Below, piece by piece: positions 8,117-16,860 of a stretch of 64,000 bases of DNA. The stretch lies in the NCBI RefSeq assembly GCF_900188425.1, contig NZ_FZON01000024.1:1-64000 (forward strand). The letters are read 5' to 3'. Below the pieces are notes generated by a model. It was not told where the DNA came from, searched no databases, and worked only from the letters and a program-made list of their open reading frames with translations. The number at the start of each line of letters is the position of its first letter. Within the stretch, counting starts at the first letter, position 1. A program made the translations under genes and the position numbers. The DNA is from Antarctobacter heliothermus. Lineage in GTDB: Bacteria; Pseudomonadota; Alphaproteobacteria; Rhodobacterales; Rhodobacteraceae.

Positions 8117-10219
8117 ATGAAACGCCTTGCCTCGCTCTCTGCCGCTGTCCTGCTTTGTGCCGCCCCGGTAGGGGCGCAGGAGTTGATCGGCTTTGACCTC
8201 GACTCCTTTGGCCACACCGTGTTGTCGCGCAAGCAGTTCGGCGGTGATGCCATCCCCGAGGCCGCCTTTGGCGCCTACAACAACGAATTCATCTCGACCT
8301 ATTCGGCGAAATCGATCTTTGCCAGCATCGGGCGCTCTGTCGGGCGCCTGGACGTGGCCACCGACAACGGGGTCTTTCCCTGCACCGCCTTTCTGGTTGC
8401 CGATGACCTGATCATGACGAACAACCATTGCGTCCCGGGCATCATCGACAACGACAAGGCCAATGCCACCTCTATCGTCGGGGTGCGCTTTGTCATGGGC
8501 TACACCAATGAGGGCGTGACAGAGGGCACCACCTCTTTCCTGGTCGATCCTGCCCCGGTCGAGACGTCCAAGCCGCTGGACTACACCGTCCTGCGCATCC
8601 TCGGGGACACGCCCGGACGTGATTTCGGAACCTTGCAACTGGCCTCTGCCACGCCGCTCGACAATGACCCCTACTGGATCATCGGCCACCCGATGGGCGA
8701 GGCGCAGCGCATCAGCCGTGAGAAATGCCGCGCCAACGCGCCCGCGCTGTCGGATGGCAAGCTGCTGCACACCTGCGATACGCTGCCCGGCAACTCCGGC
8801 TCGCCAGTGATTGACGCGACATCGCGGCAGGTGATCGGGCTGCATCACGCGGGATCTGCGCGCAACAGCATCAACTACGCGATCCCGATGGCGCAGATCC
8901 TTGCCAACAGCGCCGTCCTGACCGCCGCCACCGGCACCGCGCCCGCCCCAGCGCCGGACACGTCAGAGACACGCGCCTTTGCCCGCCTGTCAGAGGCGCT
9001 GGATCTGGGCGACGACAGCGCCCGCCGCGCCGCATTGGAGGCCTTGGTGGCAGAGACCCCCAACACCGCCGCCGCCCGTACGGCCACCCGCCTGATTGCC
9101 GCGATGCAGCCGGTGCCTGCCCCAGCACCGCCCGAACCCACGCAGGCCGAGCGCATGGCCGCCGATACCGACGTGCAGGACTGCGACCGCCTTGCCGGCG
9201 ACCGCTATCACCCCGACCGGGCGCGCGGTCTGATGCTGGCCAAGGGCATGGTGTTCGAAGAGATCGACCCGGACCCCGCCATCGCCGCCTGCCGTCGCGC
9301 GCTGGCCAACTTTCCCGACCACCCGCGCCTGACTGGTTTTCTGGCAGAGGCCCTCAGCGCGGCAGACCGATCCGACGAAGCGTTTGCCGCCTACCGCACT
9401 GCCGCCCTCGCCGGGGATGCTATTGGTCAGGCCGGACTTGGGATCTCGTATCTCTGGGGGTTGGGAACGGACAGCGATCCGCAAACGGCACGCGAATGGC
9501 TGGAGAAATCCGCGGCCCAAGGCCACCCGATCGCCAAGACCGGCCTTGGCGTGATCTATCAATATGGACAGGGCGTCACCGCTGACCCCAACCGCGCACT
9601 GGCCCTGTTCGTCGAGGCAGCAGAGGCGGGTTATCACGGCGCACAAGACCAGTTGGGCGATCTCTACCTTACAGGCGAAATTGTCGCGCAATCGGACAAG
9701 ACCGCCGCCGAATGGTTCGAGAAATCCGCCGCACAGGGCAACGCAGATGCGCAATTCAACCTTGGTCAGCTGTACATGTTGGGAACCGGCGTTGAGAAAT
9801 CCGATGCCACCGCCGTCCGGCTGTTCCGCGCCGCCGCAGATCAGGATCATTCGGATGCGCAACTGGCCACTGGCAATATGTACCTGTGGGGCCGGGGCGT
9901 GACCCAATCCGAAACCGAGGCCGCCCGTTGGTACAAGACCGCAGTGGACGGCAACAACGCCGGCGCGATGTTCGCCCTTGGATGGCTTACCGAACAGGGC
10001 CGCGGCGTTGCATTTGACGCGACAGAGGCCGCACGCCTCTACGTCGCCTCGTTGAAAGCGGGCAACGACTGGTCGATCAACCGCGCAAGCGCAGACTGGC
10101 AGCCCGACACCGCCCGCGCGCTGCAACAGGCGCTGGCAACTGAGGGCGTCTATTCCGGCGCAATCGATGGCAACTTTGGCCAGCGAACACAGGAGGCAAT
10201 GCGCCGCCTGTTGCCCTGA
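8117..10219 (+). CDS. Secreted trypsin-like serine protease with Sel1 repeats
   Basis: A 700-residue exported protein. The signal peptide MKRLASLSAAVLLCAAPVGA (cleavage near AQE) is followed by a chymotrypsin-fold protease with the full triad: His104 in MTNNHCVPG, Asp155 in LDYTVLRI and Ser227 in LPGNSGSPV. After a linker come about six Sel1-type repeats (about 435-650, such as GLGISYLWGLGTDSDPQTAR) and a short C-terminal peptidoglycan-binding-like segment (VYSGAIDGNFGQRTQEAMRR). Paired cysteines near 89/105 and 204/220 suggest disulfides. It is probably periplasmic or envelope-bound, acting on unknown proteins. The next gene is a paralogue with the same protease module but a different tail. 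Confidence 0.9.
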   Translation: MKRLASLSAAVLLCAAPVGAQELIGFDLDSFGHTVLSRKQFGGDAIPEAAFGAYNNEFISTYSAKSIFASIGRSVGRLDVATDNGVFPCTAFLVADDLIMTNNHCVPGIIDNDKANATSIVGVRFVMGYTNEGVTEGTTSFLVDPAPVETSKPLDYTVLRILGDTPGRDFGTLQLASATPLDNDPYWIIGHPMGEAQRISREKCRANAPALSDGKLLHTCDTLPGNSGSPVIDATSRQVIGLHHAGSARNSINYAIPMAQILANSAVLTAATGTAPAPAPDTSETRAFARLSEALDLGDDSARRAALEALVAETPNTAAARTATRLIAAMQPVPAPAPPEPTQAERMAADTDVQDCDRLAGDRYHPDRARGLMLAKGMVFEEIDPDPAIAACRRALANFPDHPRLTGFLAEALSAADRSDEAFAAYRTAALAGDAIGQAGLGISYLWGLGTDSDPQTAREWLEKSAAQGHPIAKTGLGVIYQYGQGVTADPNRALALFVEAAEAGYHGAQDQLGDLYLTGEIVAQSDKTAAEWFEKSAAQGNADAQFNLGQLYMLGTGVEKSDATAVRLFRAAADQDHSDAQLATGNMYLWGRGVTQSETEAARWYKTAVDGNNAGAMFALGWLTEQGRGVAFDATEAARLYVASLKAGNDWSINRASADWQPDTARALQQALATEGVYSGAIDGNFGQRTQEAMRRLLP

Positions 10220-10301
10220 TGGGCTGACTGACTTTCCCTCACCCGCAACCGGATTTTCGTGTTAACCTGCGTGACAGTCTTTCAAAGGCGAAATTGATCT
10301 C

Positions 10302-12887
10302 ATGACTTTCAAGACCTCCCTGTTCGCAGCTCTACTGGTCGCCAGCCCCGCCCTGTCACAGGATCTGATCGGTTTTGACCTGTCTTCCTTTGGCAAGACC
10401 GTCCTGTCGAACAATCAAGCGGCAGGGAGCGACATCATGCTTGAGGCCGCTTTTGGCTCCTACAACAATGAGTTCATTGCGACCTATTCACCAAAATCGG
10501 TCTTTGCCAAGATGGGCCGCGCGGTAGGTCGGCTGGACGTGGCCACAGACGCGGGCGTCTTTCCCTGCACCGCCTTTTTGGTCGACGACGACCTGTTGAT
10601 GACCAACCACCACTGCGTGCCCGGCATCCTTGACCACGACCGGGCCGGGGCCACCGCCATCGTCGGCGTGCAATTCGTCGCGGGCTACCTGCAAGAAGGC
10701 ATCGAGGAAGGCAGCGAGCGTTTTCTGGTCAACCCGGTGCCGGTCGAGACCAGCAAAGAGCTGGATTACACCCTGTTGCGCATATTGGACTCCAAACCCG
10801 GCAAGCAGTACGGCACTTTGGCGCTCGCGGGAATAGACCCCGACGACAATGCGCCGTTCTGGATCATCGGCCACCCGATGGGAGAGGCGCAGCGCATCAG
10901 CCGTGAGAAATGCCGTGCCAACGCGCCTGCCCTGTCCAAGGACCGCGTATTGCACACCTGCGATACCCTACCCGGAAACTCTGGCTCTCCGGTGATCGAC
11001 GCGGGCACCCAGAAGGTGATCGCGCTGCACCACGCAGGGTCCGCCCGCAACAGCATTAACTACGCGGTGCCCATGACCGCCATCCTGAGAAACAGCAGCG
11101 TGTTGAAAGCCGCCGTGAGCCAGGTTGCCCCGGTCCCGGTCAAGCCGGACCGCGACACGCAGGCCGACCGCGCTTTGGCGCGCCTGTTCGGCCTTCAGGA
11201 CGACACCGCGTTTTCGGCCGGACTGGACAAGCTTATCGCCGATTTCCCCGGCACCCCGGCGGCCCGCACCGCGCGGATGCGACTGGACGGGTTGCGGCGC
11301 TCGCAAGTGGCCGCCAACGACCGCGCACAAGTGGCCAAGGCCAATGAGGCGCTGCTGGCGGCGCTGATCCTGACGGATACCGACGCTCAGCGCCGCGCGC
11401 TGGAGGAGATGTTGCGCACCTATGGCGACACCCCCCCCGCCGCTGCCGCCGCCCGCGCCACGCTGACAACGCTAAAACGTCCCAAGACTGCGGTGCCAGC
11501 CGTGCCCCCCAAGCCCGCAACACAAACCAGACCCGTTAGCACAACGGGCAGCACCGCCCGCTTTTCAGAGGGAACGGTCCTGAAAATTTCATCGCTGACT
11601 GTGCGAAATGGCCCCAACGCCACGGCTGCCGCCGTCTCTACTGTCTTTGGTCAAGTCACGCTGGGCCCATATGCCAGTAATGGCTGGTACGAGGTCGACG
11701 GGAAGTCAGGCCGGTTCGTGCATGTTCCCGACGATGCGCAGCCTGTTGCCACGTCTGACGCAACGGCCAAGGCGTCCGGCACCCTGCCCCCGAAGTCAAT
11801 AACCACCCCTACTCGGATGGTCGAACAGACAACAAACGCAGCCAATGTCTACGCGCCGGGCTCCGTGCTCAAGGTGTCCCAACACTCTGTCTATGCCACC
11901 CCCTCAACCAAGGCAGACGTAAAGACCAGAATCTCCGGCTCGATTGTTCTGGGAAAGCATGTCTTTGACAACTGGTACAAGGTTCAGGATCGGGCGCGAG
12001 AATACGTGCAGGTCAGGTCGGGGCTGAAGATCCTCGTCTCCTCATCAACCGACGCGCTGACCACCACCAAAACCGTCACGGCCAAGACGTCCACCGCGCC
12101 AACATCGATGGTCGAACAGACGACAAACGCAGCCCATGTCTACGCGCCGGGCTCCGTGCTCATGGTGTCCCGCCACCCTGTCTACGACACCCCCTCGGCC
12201 CTCGGAGTGCTAAAGACCAGAATCTCTGGCTCGATTGTCCTGGGAACGCATGTCCGTGGGAATTGGTACACGATTCAGGACCGCCCGAGCGAATACGTGC
12301 CGGTCAGGTCAGGGCTGAAAATCCTCGTCTCCTCGACAGGCCAAGCGCAGACCACCGCCAAGACCGTCACGTCCACCGCGCCAACATCGATGGTCGAACA
12401 GACGACAAACGCAGCCAATGTCTACGCGCCGGGCTCCGTGCTCAAGGTGTCCCAACACTCTGTCTACGGCACCCCCTCAACCAAGGCAGAGGTAAAGATC
12501 AGAATCTCCGGCTCGATTGTTCTTGGGGAACATGTCTTTGAGAACTGGTACAAGGTTCAGGATCGAACGCGAGAGTATGTGCAGGTCAGGTCAGGGCTGA
12601 AGATCCTTGTTTCCGCAGCCTCCGACAAACGGACCACAGTAAAAACCACCGCTCCCCTGACCGCCACTGGCAGATTCTACACCGACGGCACCATCGTCAA
12701 GATCGGCATGCTCTCGGTCCGCAAAAAACCGATTTTCTACGCTCCGACGGTGTCGTCCGTATTCAATCAGGTCAAGATCGGCAGCCATGTGAAGGGCGAC
12801 TGGTACACGATTCACGGCGACAGCAAGAAATTCGTGGAACTGCCTCAAGGCCTCATGATTATCAGTGGCGGCACCACCAACAAGTGA
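10302..12887 (+). CDS. Secreted trypsin-like serine protease with SH3-like repeats
   Basis: An 861-residue tandem paralogue of the preceding protease, 82 bp downstream. It has a signal peptide (MTFKTSLFAALLVASPALS) and a protease domain that aligns residue for residue with its neighbour: His104 in MTNHHCVPG, Asp155 in LDYTLLRI, Ser227 in LPGNSGSPV. Instead of Sel1 repeats it has SH3b-like modules: one at about 420-480 (TVLKISSLTVRNGPN), three near-identical copies from about residue 506 (YAPGSVLKVS...NWYKVQD), and one at the end (DGTIVKIGMLSVRKKP). SH3b modules in exported enzymes commonly bind cell-wall material. Substrate unknown. Confidence 0.88.
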   Translation: MTFKTSLFAALLVASPALSQDLIGFDLSSFGKTVLSNNQAAGSDIMLEAAFGSYNNEFIATYSPKSVFAKMGRAVGRLDVATDAGVFPCTAFLVDDDLLMTNHHCVPGILDHDRAGATAIVGVQFVAGYLQEGIEEGSERFLVNPVPVETSKELDYTLLRILDSKPGKQYGTLALAGIDPDDNAPFWIIGHPMGEAQRISREKCRANAPALSKDRVLHTCDTLPGNSGSPVIDAGTQKVIALHHAGSARNSINYAVPMTAILRNSSVLKAAVSQVAPVPVKPDRDTQADRALARLFGLQDDTAFSAGLDKLIADFPGTPAARTARMRLDGLRRSQVAANDRAQVAKANEALLAALILTDTDAQRRALEEMLRTYGDTPPAAAAARATLTTLKRPKTAVPAVPPKPATQTRPVSTTGSTARFSEGTVLKISSLTVRNGPNATAAAVSTVFGQVTLGPYASNGWYEVDGKSGRFVHVPDDAQPVATSDATAKASGTLPPKSITTPTRMVEQTTNAANVYAPGSVLKVSQHSVYATPSTKADVKTRISGSIVLGKHVFDNWYKVQDRAREYVQVRSGLKILVSSSTDALTTTKTVTAKTSTAPTSMVEQTTNAAHVYAPGSVLMVSRHPVYDTPSALGVLKTRISGSIVLGTHVRGNWYTIQDRPSEYVPVRSGLKILVSSTGQAQTTAKTVTSTAPTSMVEQTTNAANVYAPGSVLKVSQHSVYGTPSTKAEVKIRISGSIVLGEHVFENWYKVQDRTREYVQVRSGLKILVSAASDKRTTVKTTAPLTATGRFYTDGTIVKIGMLSVRKKPIFYAPTVSSVFNQVKIGSHVKGDWYTIHGDSKKFVELPQGLMIISGGTTNK
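11817..12652 (+). repeat. Three tandem SH3-domain-coding repeats
   Basis: Copies start at 11817, 12108 and 12390, giving periods of 291 and 282 bp (97 and 94 codons). Each starts ATGGTCGAACAGAC and codes an SH3-like module plus linker. Copies 1 and 3 are more alike than either is to copy 2, with long identical runs, pointing to recent duplication or gene conversion. Confidence 0.9.
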
Positions 12888-12897
12888 CCAAGGCCGA

Positions 12898-13074
12898 TCA
12901 GTCCAGCGCCCGCGCCTCATCCTGCAACATGACCGGAATGCCGTCGCGGATGGGATAGGCCAGCCCGGCGGCGGTGCTGATCAGTTCCTGCTTGTCCACG
13001 TCATAGCGCAGCCCGGTCTGCGTCACCGGGCAAATCAGCGCCTCCAGCATGCGGCGGTCAAATTCCGTTGTCAT
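12898..13074 (-). CDS. Trm112 family protein
   Basis: A 58-residue protein: [20 protein letters not shown], then [20 protein letters not shown]. The CPVT...[11 protein letters not shown] pattern is the bacterial Trm112/YcaR family (short zinc-ribbon-like fold). In eukaryotes and archaea Trm112 activates methyltransferases; the bacterial role is less clear. The start at 13074 overlaps the stop of the upstream Lon-N domain gene as ATGA, so the pair is translationally coupled. Only one Cys is obvious, so metal binding is doubtful, as in many short bacterial members. Confidence 0.88.
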   Translation of the reverse strand: MTTEFDRRMLEALICPVTQTGLRYDVDKQELISTAAGLAYPIRDGIPVMLQDEARALD

Positions 13075-13712
13075 TGCATCAGATCCTCTTCTCCACCCCG
13101 CAGGGTGTATTCGATCAGCGTCACCAGTGTCTCGCGCCGCGTACTGAGCGACGGCGCCTCCAGCAGCGCCTGCTTGTCCTCGGGACTGAACTCCAGCAGC
13201 ATCGACAGCGAATTGAGCAACAGCTCGTCATCCGCCTCTTGCAGGGTATCCCAATCCGCCGACAACTCCTTGGACATGAAGTAGCGGTTCAACAGGTTCA
13301 TGAACGTACTCCGATCAAATCCGGTGTCGGTCTCGGCCCCCTGCTGGTCGCGTTCAAACCCGTCCCAGCTGACCTCACAGCGCCGATAGGGCGTGAACCC
13401 GTCGACCTCACCCTGAATGCGATACCGTGACAGCCCCGTCAGCGTGACCATATAGCGCCCGTCCTCGGTCTCGGAGAACTGGGTCACGCGACCCGCACAG
13501 CCGATCCGGTGCAACCCGTCCTCATCCCGCCCCGGGACAACGTGCGGCTGCACCATCCCGATCAGGCGCGCCTCTGTCTTGAGGCAATCATCCAGCATCG
13601 CAAGATAGCGCGGCTCGAAGATGTGAAGGGGCAGCCGCGCCCGAGGCAGCAAAAGCGCGCCGGGCAAGGGGAAGACCGGGATTGTCCCCGGCAGATCTTT
13701 GAGCCTTTTCAT
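13071..13712 (-). CDS. Lon N-terminal (substrate-binding) domain protein
   Basis: A 213-residue stand-alone LON substrate-binding domain without ATPase or protease parts: [20 protein letters not shown], then [35 protein letters not shown] and a helical C-terminus. The domain is found at the N-terminus of Lon protease; stand-alone copies are common in proteobacteria and may recognise misfolded proteins, but no role is proven. It sits between a CnoX-type thioredoxin gene upstream (27 bp gap) and trm112 downstream (4-base overlap), on one strand, so the three probably form an operon. Confidence 0.9.
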   Translation of the reverse strand: MKRLKDLPGTIPVFPLPGALLLPRARLPLHIFEPRYLAMLDDCLKTEARLIGMVQPHVVPGRDEDGLHRIGCAGRVTQFSETEDGRYMVTLTGLSRYRIQGEVDGFTPYRRCEVSWDGFERDQQGAETDTGFDRSTFMNLLNRYFMSKELSADWDTLQEADDELLLNSLSMLLEFSPEDKQALLEAPSLSTRRETLVTLIEYTLRGGEEDLMQ

Positions 13713-13739
13713 ACCGGATAAGGTAGACTGCCCACCCGG

Positions 13740-14648
13740 TCAGGCAAATATCATCGAGCTCAATTTGCGCCGCCCGTGCAGGGCCACCGGATCATTGGCT
13801 TTCAGCGCGTCGAATATGGTGAACAACTGCGTCTTTGCCGCACCATCATTCCACTCGCGGTCGCGCCGAAAGATCTCCAGCAACTGATCCACTGCACCCT
13901 CTGCGTCGCCTGCGGCATACATCGCCTGCGCCAGATCGAACCTTGCCTGATGGTCCGACGGGTCGGCCTCGACCTTGGCGGTCAGTTCGGTGATCGGACC
14001 GGCATCCGCCGCCTGCCGCGCAAGCTGCAACTGCGCATGGGCCGCTTCCAGTTCGGGCGCCTTGGAAATCTCGACCGGGGCACCATTCAGGATGGCCTCC
14101 GCCTGATCCAGATCGTCCATCGCGATATGGGCCCGCACCAGACCGCCGTAGGCCCCGGCATGGGCGGGTTCCTCGCCCAGGATCGCGGCAAAGGTCTGTG
14201 CCGCGTCCACAGCCGCGCCCTGCTCCAGCATGTCCTCTGCCGCCGCAACGGCATCATCCAGCCCGCCAGAGGCCTGCACAACACGCTCGACAAAGGCCTT
14301 GATCTCAGACTGCGGCTGAGCGCCCTGAAACCCGTCAACTGGCTGGCCCTTGTAAAAGGCATAGACCGTCGGAATCGACTGGATCTGCAACTGACCGGCG
14401 ATGTTCGGCGCCTGATCGACGTCGACCTTGACCATGCGCACAGCACCTTTGGCCGCCTTGACCGCGTCCTCCAGCATCGGGCCCAATGTCTTGCACGGAC
14501 CGCACCAGGGCGCCCAGAAATCGACTATGACCGGCGTCTCGGCAGAGCCATCCACGACCTCGGCCATGAACTCCGCTTCCGAGACATCCTTGACCAAATT
14601 CTTGACCAAATTGTCCGCAGCCTGTTGGCCGCCACCCAGTTCCAGCAT
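13740..14648 (-). CDS. CnoX/YbbN-type thioredoxin with TPR region
   Basis: A 302-residue protein with a thioredoxin domain (about 20-125; active site FWAPWCGPCKTLGPM, cis-Pro in IQSIPTVYAF) followed by a TPR-like helical region (about 130-295). This is the CnoX/YbbN architecture; in E. coli CnoX is a chaperedoxin that protects substrates for GroEL under oxidative chlorine stress. Here both cysteines of the CxxC are present, so redox activity is likely. The start at 14648 (MLELGGGQQ) has GGGGGCGAG upstream; the longer in-frame ATG at 14720 is less likely. First gene of the Lon-N/Trm112 operon; divergent from the 14884 gene. Confidence 0.9.
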   Translation of the reverse strand: MLELGGGQQAADNLVKNLVKDVSEAEFMAEVVDGSAETPVIVDFWAPWCGPCKTLGPMLEDAVKAAKGAVRMVKVDVDQAPNIAGQLQIQSIPTVYAFYKGQPVDGFQGAQPQSEIKAFVERVVQASGGLDDAVAAAEDMLEQGAAVDAAQTFAAILGEEPAHAGAYGGLVRAHIAMDDLDQAEAILNGAPVEISKAPELEAAHAQLQLARQAADAGPITELTAKVEADPSDHQARFDLAQAMYAAGDAEGAVDQLLEIFRRDREWNDGAAKTQLFTIFDALKANDPVALHGRRKLSSMIFA

Positions 14649-14776
14649 CTCGCCCCCATAAGGTTGACTTTGTATCGAACCGTAGATGGCGCAGGGGGGG
14701 CAAGGATGCAAGGGGAGCACGCCAGCGGCCGGCGGCGAGCTGTACGGGTGGGCGGATCACCCGACACAACTTAAAA

Positions 14777-14804
14777 TTGATTTTTGGCGGTTTTTGTGTA
14801 TTCT
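14777..14804 (+). promoter_or_regulatory. Candidate promoter of the Gly-Lys-tail gene
   Basis: In an AT-rich patch unusual for this window, TTGATT (14777-14782) and TATTCT (14799-14804) are spaced by 16 bp, about 80 bp upstream of the GTG start at 14884. Sequence-based guess only. Confidence 0.35.
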
Positions 14805-14883
14805 GAACCCATTCAAGATTGTGAGTGCGCCGCCATCAGCGGTCTTTTTATCAAAGCAATTTTTGCTCCAAAGGAGAATGAAG

Positions 14884-15726
14884 GTGACAGATTTCACCGA
14901 GCTCAGCCGTGCTGCGGCACGCCATACCCGCATTGTCGATACCGTCATGATGCACAGCCTGCCAATCCTGATGCGTTGGCCCCACCCGAACCCATTGTGC
15001 GATTTCCTTTGCCATGCGCAGCCACACCCGCTTCCTGAAAAGGCCACGGTTGCAGAAAAAATCTCGGTCTGGCAGCGCGGCGAAACCGCGTTGCGCATCG
15101 CCTTGGCCGACCCCGCGCTGCCGCGCTCCGCCCGGTCGGAAATGGCCGAGGTCATCGGCGGCCTTGTTTCTATGAGGGAGGCCCTGCCGCGCCTCGAAGA
15201 GGAATTGGCCCCCTTTTTCGAAGACTTCGATGCCGGTCGGCCAGAGATTGAGACCCTCTCTGACATCGCGGACAGCCTGCGCGTGCTGCGGCGCAAGCTG
15301 CGCGGAAAACCAGACTGCGCCGTCGGCGTTGATGTTGCCCTGGCAATGCTGGAGGATGGCGCGGACACCATCTACGACCCCCGTCATCCCTACTACAGGA
15401 TGCTTGGGATGTTGGACCGGGTCGGCCCCTCCAAGACACCGACCGACCCGCAGGATGTCCCCGACGTTCAGGCCAAGGGTTTCCTCGGATCCATCGGGGA
15501 CGCCCTGTCCTCGGCAGCCGACTATGTGCTGGACACGGCATGGGAGGACGTCAAGGGCGCCGCAGTGGGTGCAGGCGCCGGTGCGCTTGGCGCATGGGCC
15601 ACCGGCGGAGGGTCCGCAGCCGCCGGAGCGGTCGTGGGCGGGGCCGCAAAATCCGGTGCCAAGGTCGTCGAAGACACAGAAGATTCAGTAAAAGGAAAGG
15701 GCAAAGGCAAGGGCAAAGGGAAATGA
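14884..15726 (+). CDS. Hypothetical protein with glycine-rich hydrophobic segment and Gly-Lys tail
   Basis: A 280-residue protein of no family I recognise. Residues 1-215 are soluble and helical (TDFTELSRAAARHTRIVDTV; ADPALPRSARSEMAEVIGGL). About 217-270 is rich in Gly and Ala (GAAVGAGAGALGAWATGGGS), resembling glycine-zipper segments that insert into membranes. The C-terminus is a run of alternating Lys and Gly. The GTG start at 14884 is preferred because GGAG ends 7 bases before it; an ATG two codons earlier is too close to the same GGAG. The glycine-zipper plus basic tail recalls some toxins and colicin-like proteins, but this is speculation. The upstream region is AT-rich. Confidence 0.7.
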   Translation: MTDFTELSRAAARHTRIVDTVMMHSLPILMRWPHPNPLCDFLCHAQPHPLPEKATVAEKISVWQRGETALRIALADPALPRSARSEMAEVIGGLVSMREALPRLEEELAPFFEDFDAGRPEIETLSDIADSLRVLRRKLRGKPDCAVGVDVALAMLEDGADTIYDPRHPYYRMLGMLDRVGPSKTPTDPQDVPDVQAKGFLGSIGDALSSAADYVLDTAWEDVKGAAVGAGAGALGAWATGGGSAAAGAVVGGAAKSGAKVVEDTEDSVKGKGKGKGKGK

Positions 15727-15976
15727 CGCGCCCCGGCGCGGGCGTCTCATGTCCCGCCGGTCCATGCCTTTCCCGTCCTCGTGCCCTGTACCCCCCTGCG
15801 GCCTCACATGCCATCCAGCCGATCGCACTTGGCCATGTCGGTGGCAGCTTGGCACAAATCCCAGCCCCTTTGCCGGGGCGATGTGCGCCATCCGGTTGCC
15901 AAACGGCCAACAGCCCCCACACACCGCGTGCGCAGGGGTTGTGCATGTCCGGAGCATCGGACGGGTCGTTAGTGTC

Positions 15977-16765
15977 TTACAGGTCAAACGTGGCAAAGAC
16001 CGGCGCGTGGTCAGACGGCTTTTCCCACCCCCGCGCGTGGCGCAAGACGCGGCTGGAATGTGAGGCGTTCACAATGTCCGGCGTGGCCCAGACATGGTCC
16101 AGCCGCCGCCCCTTGTCGGCCTCGTCCCAGTCCCGCGCGCGGTAGGACCACCAGCTGTACAGCTTGCCCACGGGCACATCCTTGCGGGTGACATCCACCC
16201 AGCCCCCAGCCTCCTGGGCCTGTTCCAGCGCCTCGACCTCGACCGGCGTATGAGAGATCACCTTGAGCATCTTCTTGTGATCCCAGACATCGTCTTCCAG
16301 CGGGGCAATGTTCAGATCCCCCACCAGCACCGCCTTTTCGGGACGCTCAGCGGCAAACCAGTCACGCATCTCGGCGACGTAGTCCAGCTTTTGACCGAAC
16401 TTCACGTTCTTTTCCCGGTCCGGCACATCGCCACCCGCCGGGACGTAAAAATTGTGGATCGTCGTCCCGTTTTCCAGCTTCGCCGCCACATGACGCGCGT
16501 GCCCGAGGTTGGCGAAATCCTTGTCGCCCACGTCCTCCAGCGGCCGTTTGGACAGGATCGCAACCCCATTGTACCCCTTCTCCCCCCGCGCCACCATGTA
16601 GTGGTAGCCTAGGGCCGCGAACACATCATGCGGGATCTTTTCCACCGGCGACTTGCACTCTTGCAGGCACAGAACGTCCGGTGCCTCCTCAGACAACAGC
16701 TTTTCGACCAGCCCCGCCCGCAGGCGGACCGAATTGATGTTCCAGGTGGCAAGGGTAAACGGCAT
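15977..16765 (-). CDS. xth: Exodeoxyribonuclease III
   Basis: A 262-residue AP endonuclease/3'-5' exonuclease of base-excision repair. Motifs of the exonuclease III fold: TLATWNINSVRLR, metal-binding Glu36 in LCLQECKSP, VLVGDLNIAPLEDDVWD, GRRLDHVWAT and the catalytic His in KPSDHAPVFATF. Length is typical. The start at 16765 has GGAG about 8 bases upstream; the ATG 12 codons earlier lacks support. Monocistronic by appearance, with 250 bp of sequence downstream in which I see no gene. Confidence 0.94.
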   Translation of the reverse strand: MPFTLATWNINSVRLRAGLVEKLLSEEAPDVLCLQECKSPVEKIPHDVFAALGYHYMVARGEKGYNGVAILSKRPLEDVGDKDFANLGHARHVAAKLENGTTIHNFYVPAGGDVPDREKNVKFGQKLDYVAEMRDWFAAERPEKAVLVGDLNIAPLEDDVWDHKKMLKVISHTPVEVEALEQAQEAGGWVDVTRKDVPVGKLYSWWSYRARDWDEADKGRRLDHVWATPDIVNASHSSRVLRHARGWEKPSDHAPVFATFDL

Positions 16766-16860
16766 GTGGGTTCTCCGGATTTGTTGGCTCAAGACTGCCA
16801 AGCCCGCCCGCCGCGCGCAACCGCGCCCGGACGGGCGATGTTTCGACGGGCCCCCGCCTG

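Noticed and set aside
15727-15976. Search for a gene in the 250-bp gap between the Gly-Lys-tail gene and the exonuclease III gene
   Set aside because: Only short frames of mirror-like composition; no start, ribosome-binding site or domain could be supported.
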